64,000 bases of DNA from assembly GCF_028532725.1 (NCBI RefSeq), contig NZ_JAQKGU010000005.1, positions 124,001-188,000 of the forward strand. The letters run 5' to 3'. The translations under genes and the position numbers were made by a program. Source of the stretch: Desulfovibrio sp. Fe33 (GTDB lineage Bacteria > Desulfobacterota > Desulfovibrionia > Desulfovibrionales > Desulfovibrionaceae). This document shows, in pieces, positions 58,018 to 64,000 of this stretch. The notes beneath the pieces were generated by a model. It saw only the letters and a list, made by a program, of their open reading frames with translations. It did no database searches and was not told the origin of the DNA. Within the stretch, counting starts at the first letter, position 1, and each line of letters begins with the position of its first letter.

Positions 58018-60420
58018 CTAGAACCGGATGGGCAGGCTTTTTTCGAGGGCCTCCAGAATCTTCTGGTGCTCCTTGTCGACCTGCTTGTCCTTGAGGGTTT
58101 TGGTGGGCGAACGGTAGGTCAGCCGGAAGGAGAGATTGCGTTCCTCCTCATGTCCTTCGGGCACGAACTCGGCCACCAGCTCGACGGATTCGAGGATATC
58201 CACATCCGCGCCGAGGATGGTGTCGCGGATGGCGTCGGCGCGCAGGGTCACAGGGCCGATGACGGTGACGTCCCGGCGGCTGGGCGGGAAGACCGGCAGC
58301 GGCCGGAAGCTGATCCGGTGGGCGTCGGCCATGTCGCGCAGGCCGTCCAGGTTGAAATCGGCCAGCCAAACGTCTTTGCGGGCATGGTAGTAATCAGCCA
58401 TCTCCTCACGGACCCGGCCGATGAGCCCCACGGCCTGACCGGCCACGCTCACCTGAATGCAGGGCTCGAGGTAGGGATGCCCCCCTTCGGAAAGGGTAAA
58501 GACCGGGGCTTCGAGCTTGAGGGTGTCGGCGAGCAGATGCTCAACCAGGCCCTTGATATCCAGATAGTCCACATCACCGTGAGTCCACGGCCACTCCTGC
58601 GCATGGCGGGGGCCGTAAAGCAGAATGGCCAGACGGGACTGCTCACGGGTTTCGGTCTCGGAGGTCTCGTCGTACACGAACTGCTTGGCGACCTCGAACA
58701 GACGGATGTGATTGTTGCCCTGGGCCAGATTGTTCTTGAGCGCATTCAGCAGACCCGGGGCCAGCTCGGTGCGCATGACGTTCTGTTCCTCGGACAGGGG
58801 GTTGGCGATGAAAACCCGGCCCTCTTCGGGAAGGTCGAGCCGGTCGAGATCGTCGGAGCCTGTGAAGCTGTAGTTGATGGCCTCGTTCAGCCCAACGCCG
58901 CGCCCCCAGAATTTGACGCGCTTGATGAAATCGTACACCGGGGTCCCGTCCGCGCCCTCAAGGGACTTGGCAACTTTGGGCAGCACCGCCGGAATGCGGT
59001 CAAGGCCATAAACGCGGCCCACTTCCTCGTACAAGTCCACTTCCCGTTCGAGGTCGAGGCGATGGGACGGAGACGAAACGGTCCAGTTGTCCGGATCGGC
59101 GTCGTTGACCGTGCACCCTTCGAGCACAAAAACCTTCTTGGCGAATTCCGGCTCCAGGTCCAGGCCGAGCAGGGACATGCACCGCTTGTGGCGGTAGCCG
59201 TGGGTACGGTCCTGCCACGGGCAGGGCTCGGCGGTGGCGACACCGGAAACAACCGTGCCGCCGGAGGTCTCGGCCATGAGCTGAGCGGCGCGATCTTGGG
59301 CGAAACGGGTCATGACCTGGTCGACACCGCGCTCGAAGCGGTAGGACGCTTCGGAAGGCAGGGACAGCCTGCGGGCGGTTTTGCGAACCGTGCCGGGACG
59401 GAACACGGCGGCTTCGAGCAGAACGTTGCTCGACCCGGCGCCCATCTCGGAATTCAGGCCGCCCATAACGCCCGCCAGGGCGACGGGCTTGACGCCGTCC
59501 CAGATGAGCAGATCGTGAGCGGTAAGAGTCCGCTCCATGTTGTCCAGGGTGGTGAACTTCATGCCGTCCGTGGCGGGAGCCACGCGGATGGTCGCCTTCT
59601 CGATCAGGTCGAGATCGAAGGAATGCAGCGGCTGGCCCAGTTCAAACATGATGTAGTTGGTGACGTCGACGATGTTGGAAATGGGACGCTGCCCCAGGGC
59701 AAGGAGCTTGAAACGCATCCAGTCCGGGGCCTTGCGGGTCTGCACGCCCTTGATGAGCCGGGCGTGGTAGGCCGGACACAGCTCGGGATCGTCGATGACG
59801 ATCTTGACTTCGTCGGAAGCGTTGCCGCCCCCTTCGACAAGATTCAGCTCAGGCAGAGTCAGCGGCAGATCGAAGGCAAGTGCCGTCTCGCGGGCGAAAC
59901 CGAGAATGGAAAGACAATCCGCGCGGTTGGGAGTAATGTCGAAATCAAAGACCACCCGTTCGAGATTCAGGGCGTCCACCAGCTTGTCGCCCACCTTGAA
60001 CGAATCGTCGAGCACCCAAATGCCTTCATGGTCCTCGGAAAGCCCCAGCTCGCGCTCGGAGCAGATCATGCCCATGGACTTGACGCCGCGAAGCTTGGCC
60101 TTCTTGATCTTCATGCCGTCGGGCATGGTCGTGCCCACCATGGCGACAGGAACCTTCTGGCCCTTGCCCACGTTGGGCGCGCCGCACACGATGGTCAGGG
60201 TCTCGGGGCCGCCGACGTCCACGGTGCATACCGACAGGTGGTCGGATTCAGGATGGGTTTCGCGCTCGACGACATGGCCGACCACGATGTCCTGGATAGA
60301 TTCAAAGGGATCGATGATGCCGTCCAGCTCCAGTCCGAGCATGGTCAGCTTGTCCCCGAGAACCTGGATATCTCCCTCGTAGGGAACAAATTCACGCAAC
60401 CAATTCAAGCTAACTAACAT
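58018..60420 (-). CDS. pheT: Phenylalanyl-tRNA synthetase beta subunit
   Basis: 800 residues, normal length. N-terminal tRNA-binding domain (SIQDIVVGHVVERETHPESD, GAPNVGKGQKVPVAMVGT), B3/B4 editing region, catalytic-like core (FERGVDQVMTRFAQDRAAQL, EEVGRVYGLDRIPAVLP) and the C-terminal anticodon-binding fold (PPSRRDVTVIGPVTLRADAI). Forms the alpha2-beta2 enzyme with PheS. GGAGG stands 5 bases before the ATG and is the end of a repeat module. Separated from pheS by 225 bases, unusual for this pair. Confidence 0.96.
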   Translation of the reverse strand: MLVSLNWLREFVPYEGDIQVLGDKLTMLGLELDGIIDPFESIQDIVVGHVVERETHPESDHLSVCTVDVGGPETLTIVCGAPNVGKGQKVPVAMVGTTMPDGMKIKKAKLRGVKSMGMICSERELGLSEDHEGIWVLDDSFKVGDKLVDALNLERVVFDFDITPNRADCLSILGFARETALAFDLPLTLPELNLVEGGGNASDEVKIVIDDPELCPAYHARLIKGVQTRKAPDWMRFKLLALGQRPISNIVDVTNYIMFELGQPLHSFDLDLIEKATIRVAPATDGMKFTTLDNMERTLTAHDLLIWDGVKPVALAGVMGGLNSEMGAGSSNVLLEAAVFRPGTVRKTARRLSLPSEASYRFERGVDQVMTRFAQDRAAQLMAETSGGTVVSGVATAEPCPWQDRTHGYRHKRCMSLLGLDLEPEFAKKVFVLEGCTVNDADPDNWTVSSPSHRLDLEREVDLYEEVGRVYGLDRIPAVLPKVAKSLEGADGTPVYDFIKRVKFWGRGVGLNEAINYSFTGSDDLDRLDLPEEGRVFIANPLSEEQNVMRTELAPGLLNALKNNLAQGNNHIRLFEVAKQFVYDETSETETREQSRLAILLYGPRHAQEWPWTHGDVDYLDIKGLVEHLLADTLKLEAPVFTLSEGGHPYLEPCIQVSVAGQAVGLIGRVREEMADYYHARKDVWLADFNLDGLRDMADAHRISFRPLPVFPPSRRDVTVIGPVTLRADAIRDTILGADVDILESVELVAEFVPEGHEEERNLSFRLTYRSPTKTLKDKQVDKEHQKILEALEKSLPIRF

Positions 60421-60424
60421 GAGT

Positions 60425-60486
60425 GCCTCCGGCAGCCGAATCAGGAAAGAGACGCCCTTTTCGCAAAAGGGGGTGTCCCTCGTCTC
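60425..60486. repeat. Hairpin module upstream of pheT
   Basis: Starts GCCTCCGGCAGCC, like the 153-bp units (GCCTCCGGCGGCC). CCCTTTT (60455-60461) and AAAAGGG (60465-60471) form the core stem, with GAGACG and CGTCTC outside. On the minus strand its last bases, GGCTGCCGGAGGCA, provide the pheT ribosome-binding site. Confidence 0.75.
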
Positions 60487-60645
60487 ACGGCCCGCCATCC
60501 CCTGCCCCTCGCGGACTGCCCGCAATCGCGGCCACGCAGTCGAAGGGAGGTGGAAAAGTTGTCTTCGTAGGGTGCGAGCTTCGTGAAGCTCAATATGTCA
60601 ATGGGGCGCACGAAAAGCTTTAGCTCTTCGTGCGCCACGCAAAAT
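60487..60645. other. pheS-pheT spacer with two stems
   Basis: GGCGCACGAA (60605-60614) and TTCGTGCGCC (60627-60636) with inner AGCT pairs form a strong stem 10 bases after pheS. GAGCTTC and GAAGCTC (60576-60591) form a second. No T-run follows either. A GTG-initiated minus frame here (60638-60441) lacks a ribosome-binding site and is not called. Confidence 0.5.
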
Positions 60646-61698
60646 CTAGGCGAACTGTTCCAGGAAGCGGACGTCGTTCTCGAAGAACATGCGCAGGTCG
60701 TTGATGCCGTACTTCAGCATGGCGACGCGCTCGACGCCGAGCCCGAAGGCGAAACCCGTGTAGACCTCGGGGTCGTACCCCACGGACTTGAACACGTTGG
60801 GATCGACCATGCCGCAGCCCAGAATCTCGACCCAGCCCGTGCCCTTGCACACCCGGCAGGTCTTCCCGTCGGTCTCGCCCTTGCCGCCGCACATGACGCA
60901 CGAGATGTCCACCTCGGCCGAAGGCTCGGTGAACGGGAAGAAGCTCGGACGGAAGCGGACTTCGGTTTTGGGACCGAAGACCTTGCGCACGAACACGGTC
61001 AGAGTGCCGCGGAGGTCGCCCATGGAAACATTGCGGTCGACCAGCAGCCCTTCGATCTGGTGGAACATGGGGGTGTGGGTCAGGTCCGAGTCGCGGCGGT
61101 AGACCTTGCCCGGGGCGATGACGGCCACCGGAGGCTTACGCTTGAGCATACTGCGAATCTGCATTCCCGAGGTGTGGGTACGCAGGACGATTTTGTCCGA
61201 CACGTACAAGGTATCCTGCATGTCGCGGGCCGGATGGTCCGGCGGCATGTTCAGGGCCTCGAAGTTGTGCCAGTCGTTTTCCACCTCGGGACCGGCGGCG
61301 TGCTCAAAGCCGAGCCCGACCAGAATGGAGGCGATTTCGTCCATGACCAGGGTCACGGGATGCAGGGAACCGGCCCACGGCTTGCGGCCCGGCATGGAAG
61401 GATCGAAGCGCGACAGAGCCTGACCGGACTCCGCCGCGTGCAGCTCGGCCTCCCAGGCGTCGATCATACCGGTGACCGCCTGTTTGACCTCGTTGGCCTT
61501 CTTGCCCGCTGCGGGTTTGTCGGCGACGTCGAGCTTGCCGAGGCGACCCATGATCTGGGCGAGCTTACCCTTCCGGCCCAGGAACTCTATGCGGAGTTCC
61601 TCCAGTTCCTTTAACGAACAAGCCTGGCCCTTGCGCGAAGCGCAATCCTGGGCCAGGCTGTCGAGTCCTTCCAGGAAGGACTTCAATTCACTACTCAC
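60646..61698 (-). CDS. pheS: Phenylalanyl-tRNA synthetase alpha subunit
   Basis: 350 residues. N-terminal coiled-coil arm ([20 protein letters not shown]), class II motif 1 region ([20 protein letters not shown]), motif 2 ([19 protein letters not shown]) and motif 3 ([18 protein letters not shown]). Charges tRNA-Phe with PheT. A four-Cys insert between motifs 2 and 3 ([18 protein letters not shown]) is a zinc-ribbon-like addition not present in E. coli PheS but seen in related lineages. Begins 3 bases after rplT. Confidence 0.96.
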   Translation of the reverse strand: MSSELKSFLEGLDSLAQDCASRKGQACSLKELEELRIEFLGRKGKLAQIMGRLGKLDVADKPAAGKKANEVKQAVTGMIDAWEAELHAAESGQALSRFDPSMPGRKPWAGSLHPVTLVMDEIASILVGLGFEHAAGPEVENDWHNFEALNMPPDHPARDMQDTLYVSDKIVLRTHTSGMQIRSMLKRKPPVAVIAPGKVYRRDSDLTHTPMFHQIEGLLVDRNVSMGDLRGTLTVFVRKVFGPKTEVRFRPSFFPFTEPSAEVDISCVMCGGKGETDGKTCRVCKGTGWVEILGCGMVDPNVFKSVGYDPEVYTGFAFGLGVERVAMLKYGINDLRMFFENDVRFLEQFA

Positions 61699-61701
61699 TT
61701 G

Positions 61702-62055
61702 TTAGCTCACTTTGGCCTTGGCTGCCTCTGCGATCTTGGCGAACACCTGCGGGTCGCGCACTGCCATATCCGCCAGAACCTTGCGGTTCAGCTCGATGCC
61801 GGCCTTCTTCAGGCCATCCATCAAGCGGCTGTAGGACATGCCGTTGATGCGGGCGGCGGCGTTGATGCGCATGATCCACAGCTTCCGGAACTCGCGCTTC
61901 TTGCGCTTCCGGTCCTTGTAGGCATGGCACAGAGCCTTTTCCACACGCTCACGAGCGGTGCGGTACAGGCGGGAGCCTGCGCCGCGGTAACCCTTGGCCA
62001 TTTTCAGATATTTGTTGTGACGCCGCTTGGCGGCAACTCCACGCTTTACTCTCAT
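61702..62055 (-). CDS. rplT: 50S ribosomal protein L20
   Basis: 117 residues, the full L20: [40 protein letters not shown] and [20 protein letters not shown]. Binds 23S rRNA early in 50S assembly, and in several bacteria also represses its own operon by binding the mRNA. GGAGG stands 7 bases before the ATG. The 183-base gap to rpmI is long for this pair. Confidence 0.98.
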   Translation of the reverse strand: MRVKRGVAAKRRHNKYLKMAKGYRGAGSRLYRTARERVEKALCHAYKDRKRKKREFRKLWIMRINAAARINGMSYSRLMDGLKKAGIELNRKVLADMAVRDPQVFAKIAEAAKAKVS

Positions 62056-62238
62056 GGTAAAACCTCCATCGCTTCTACTACCTCCCGGGCCGGACGGACT
62101 CCCCCGGCGAGGTGGATTGCTTTATAGGTTGAAAGGGATCAACGGGCATCTCGTCTGGGTCGAGTCGGCGAACGTGCGAGCCGGGGCCTTTCCCCGCCTC
62201 TCTTGATACGCCGCCGACAGACCTAATCAGTCGGATTG
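62056..62238 (-). other. Long rpmI-rplT spacer, possible L20 autoregulatory leader
   Basis: 183 bases without a coding frame. Read on the minus strand it has GC-rich stem-forming stretches (GGCGGGGAAAGGCCCCGGC, and CCCGGGAGG near the rplT start). L20 is known to bind leader RNA in E. coli and Bacillus; whether this spacer does so is inference from position only. Confidence 0.3.
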
Positions 62239-62436
62239 CTAGCCGTTGGGCAACTGACGACGAACAGCCTTCATATTGGTAGAGTCCACGGTAGTGGACT
62301 GGCCCAGGCGACGCTTTCTCTTGGCATTCTTCTTGGTCAGAATGTGCCGGAGATTCTTGCGGCGGCGCTTGAACTTACCGGTAGCGGTCTTGGAAAACCG
62401 CTTGGCGGCTGCACGGCGGGTTTTGATCTTAGGCAT
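62239..62436 (-). CDS. rpmI: 50S ribosomal protein L35
   Basis: 65 residues, standard L35: [40 protein letters not shown]. Component of the large subunit. AGGAGG precedes the ATG. Follows infC by 41 bases in the conserved infC-rpmI-rplT order. Confidence 0.98.
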   Translation of the reverse strand: MPKIKTRRAAAKRFSKTATGKFKRRRKNLRHILTKKNAKRKRRLGQSTTVDSTNMKAVRRQLPNG

Positions 62437-62477
62437 AGTATCCTCCTAGAAAGGGACAGGTGGTCCCTCGCGAGTAT

Positions 62478-63026
62478 CTATTTTTTCACCGGAGCGAGCA
62501 TCATTGTCATGGTCCGTCCTTCCGACATGGGCTTGCTCTCGACTTTGGCTAAATCTTGGGTGTCCACTACGACTCGTTCGAGCATGGCAAGCCCGCGGTC
62601 CTTATGGACTATTTCACGTCCCCGGAAGAAGATGGTAACCTTGCAACGGTCGCCGCCCTCCAGGAACTTGACGATATTCTTGAGCTTGGTCTGGTAATCG
62701 TGCTCGTCGGTCTTGGGCCGGAACTTGACTTCCTTGATCTTGATTACGGTCTGTTTCTTCTTAGCTTCCTGCAGCTTCTTCTGCTGCTGGTACTTGAACT
62801 TTCCGTAATCCATGATCTTGCAGACAGGCGGGTCGGCGTTGGGCGCGACCTCCACGAGATCAAGACCCTTTTCCCGGGCGCGATCAAGCGCGTCGCGGGT
62901 TGCCATGACACCAAGCTGCTCACCGTCATCATCCACGACCCGCACCTTGGGGATGCGAATCCTTTCGTTGCGCCGGACCAGGTCTTCCCTCTTCTGGTCG
63001 CGGCGGATGTTACCCCGAAAAGCTAT
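62478..63026 (-). CDS. infC: Translation initiation factor IF-3, AUA start
   Basis: IF-3 binds the 30S subunit, keeps it free of 50S and rejects wrong start codons. Domains: N-terminal [19 protein letters not shown] with the block [20 protein letters not shown], and C-terminal [38 protein letters not shown]. The first ATG/GTG-type codon (GTG 62945) would cut off the conserved N-terminus. Reading upstream gives [20 protein letters not shown], and AGGAGG (63040-63035) stands 8 bases before ATA at 63026. So the gene most probably starts at AUA, giving 182 residues. infC is known for non-standard starts (AUU in E. coli). It overlaps thrS by 17 bases. Confidence 0.9.
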   Translation of the reverse strand: MAFRGNIRRDQKREDLVRRNERIRIPKVRVVDDDGEQLGVMATRDALDRAREKGLDLVEVAPNADPPVCKIMDYGKFKYQQQKKLQEAKKKQTVIKIKEVKFRPKTDEHDYQTKLKNIVKFLEGGDRCKVTIFFRGREIVHKDRGLAMLERVVVDTQDLAKVESKPMSEGRTMTMMLAPVKK

Positions 63027-64000
63027 AACTCATTCCTCCTGCTTTGAAGGGCGCCTTTGCAGCATCAAGAATCAACTGCGCAGCTTCCTCCAGTGTCACC
63101 ATCCCGGGGTCCTCTCCGTCCCTTGAACGGATGTTGACGCACCCGGCCTCAACCTCTTTGTCACCGATTACCAACATGTACGGGATCTTCTCGACTTGAG
63201 CTTCCCGTATCTTGTAGCCAAGTTTCTCGTTGCGAGTGTCCGCTTCGATGCGGATGCCCTTGGAAACGAAGAACTCCTTGGCTTTCTTCACAAAATCAAG
63301 TTGCGAGTCAGTCACATTCAACAAACGTGCCTGAACGGGAGCCAGCCATACAGGATACGCGCCAGCACAATGCTCCGTGAGCACGCCGATGAAGCGTTCG
63401 ATGGAGCCGAGCATGGCGCGATGGATCATCACGGGCCGGTGCCTCTCGCCGTCCTCGCCGACATATACTATGTCAAAGCGCTCTGGCAAGGTGAAATCTA
63501 CCTGAATCGTACCGCACTGCCAACTCCGTCCGATGGAATCACGCAGGTGGAAATCGATCTTCGGGCCGTAGAACGCGCCGTCGCCCTCGTTAATGGCATA
63601 CGGCATACCCGATTTATCCAACGCCTGGCGCAGTCCTTCGGTGGCCAGCTCCCAGTCCGAGTCCGAACCGATGGACTTCTCCGGGCGGGTGGACAGCTCC
63701 ACGTCGAACTCGTAATTGAACAGGGCGTAGATGTCCTTGTAGAACTTAATCAGGTTGAGGATTTCCTCCTCCACCTGATCCGGGCGGCAGATCAGATGCG
63801 CGTCGTCCTGGGTAAAGGTGCGCACGCGCATGAGCCCGTGGAGCACGCCGGACTTTTCGTGGCGATGGACCACGCCCAGCTCGAAGTAGCGCTGCGGAAG
63901 ATCGCGGTAGCTCATGATCTTCCTCTTATAGATGATCATGTGCGCCAGGCAGTTCATGGGCTTGATGCCGTAAGCCTGCTCGTCGATTTCCGTGAAATAC
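63010..64000 (-). CDS. thrS: Threonyl-tRNA synthetase (5' part outside window)
   Basis: The last 330 codons are present; the N-terminal TGS/editing domains and part of the core lie beyond the edge. Class II motif 2 ([18 protein letters not shown]) and motif 3 ([20 protein letters not shown]) are clear, followed by the anticodon-binding domain ([17 protein letters not shown] [40 protein letters not shown]). Its final codons (MSYSFSG) contain the infC ribosome-binding site and start, so infC is translated by coupling. Heads the thrS-infC-rpmI-rplT-pheST operon. Confidence 0.97.
   Translation of the reverse strand, partial: YFTEIDEQAYGIKPMNCLAHMIIYKRKIMSYRDLPQRYFELGVVHRHEKSGVLHGLMRVRTFTQDDAHLICRPDQVEEEILNLIKFYKDIYALFNYEFDVELSTRPEKSIGSDSDWELATEGLRQALDKSGMPYAINEGDGAFYGPKIDFHLRDSIGRSWQCGTIQVDFTLPERFDIVYVGEDGERHRPVMIHRAMLGSIERFIGVLTEHCAGAYPVWLAPVQARLLNVTDSQLDFVKKAKEFFVSKGIRIEADTRNEKLGYKIREAQVEKIPYMLVIGDKEVEAGCVNIRSRDGEDPGMVTLEEAAQLILDAAKAPFKAGGMSYSFSG

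Noticed and set aside
60441-60638. A 65-residue minus-strand frame starting at GTG between pheS and pheT
   Set aside because: The first part looks protein-like (AHEELKLFVRPIDILSF), but it overlaps two strong stems and the repeat module and has no ribosome-binding site. Too weak to call.

Overview
This is a high-GC chromosomal window with the gene content of a flagellated, sulfate-reducing deltaproteobacterium of the Desulfovibrio / Pseudodesulfovibrio type. That placement is an inference from three things: the style of the ruv/yebC, ETF/acyl-CoA dehydrogenase and thrS-infC-rpmI-rplT-pheST blocks; the split purH; and the hairpin modules between genes. No rRNA, prophage, insertion sequence, integrase or CRISPR array was found. 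Almost all of the window is ordinary core chromosome.

Layout. 1-4.6 kb: DNA repair and translation genes on the minus strand (ruvA, ruvC, yebC, rlmE), a small secreted coiled-coil protein pointing the other way, and a CgeB-like glycosyltransferase. 4.6-9.5 kb: tRNA-Ala(CGC), a periplasmic solute-binding protein, a YtcJ-like amidohydrolase, a putrescine-type aminotransferase and a thioredoxin-fold protein without its cysteines. 9.5-14.1 kb: a multi-PAS sigma-54 activator interrupted by an amber codon, a small conserved-looking protein, a lone receiver and a periplasmic cyclophilin. 14.2-20.5 kb: an acyl-CoA synthetase with an 11-residue repeat insertion, an Asp/Glu racemase, azlCD with a divergent MocR regulator, and rarD. 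20.7-23.3 kb: a receiver and a hybrid kinase that overlap and look like one signalling unit.

23.4-30.3 kb is a minus-strand fatty-acid (acyl-CoA) oxidation operon: a large acyl-CoA dehydrogenase, an ETF:quinone oxidoreductase with a ferredoxin tail, then etfB and etfA. Electrons would pass from acyl-CoA to ETF and on to the quinone pool. The acyl-CoA synthetase at 14-16 kb could supply the substrate. A tandem 153-bp repeat array sits inside this operon, and related hairpin modules sit at four other places in the window. At two of these the module end forms the ribosome-binding site of the next gene.

30.5-36.5 kb: a 1278-residue class I adenylate cyclase fused to an alpha-helical region and pentapeptide repeats, an ABM-fold protein and an NhaC-type antiporter. 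36.6-48.8 kb: housekeeping genes (GNAT, holB, purA, the two halves of purH about 6 kb apart, a SemiSWEET, an RNase II/R-family enzyme, plsY, a CDF transporter, hflX, a TPR protein). 49.2-55.2 kb: the flagellar basal-body operon flgB-flgC-fliE-fliF-fliG-fliH-fliI, preceded by a near-consensus sigma-54 promoter. 55.2-64 kb: asmA, a merR-type regulator, and the translation block thrS-infC-rpmI-rplT-pheS-pheT, in which infC appears to start with AUA inside the end of thrS.

Start codons were chosen from Shine-Dalgarno spacing and family N-termini. Where these disagree, the entry says so. Functional names rest on recognising motifs and family sequences by eye; no database search was run.
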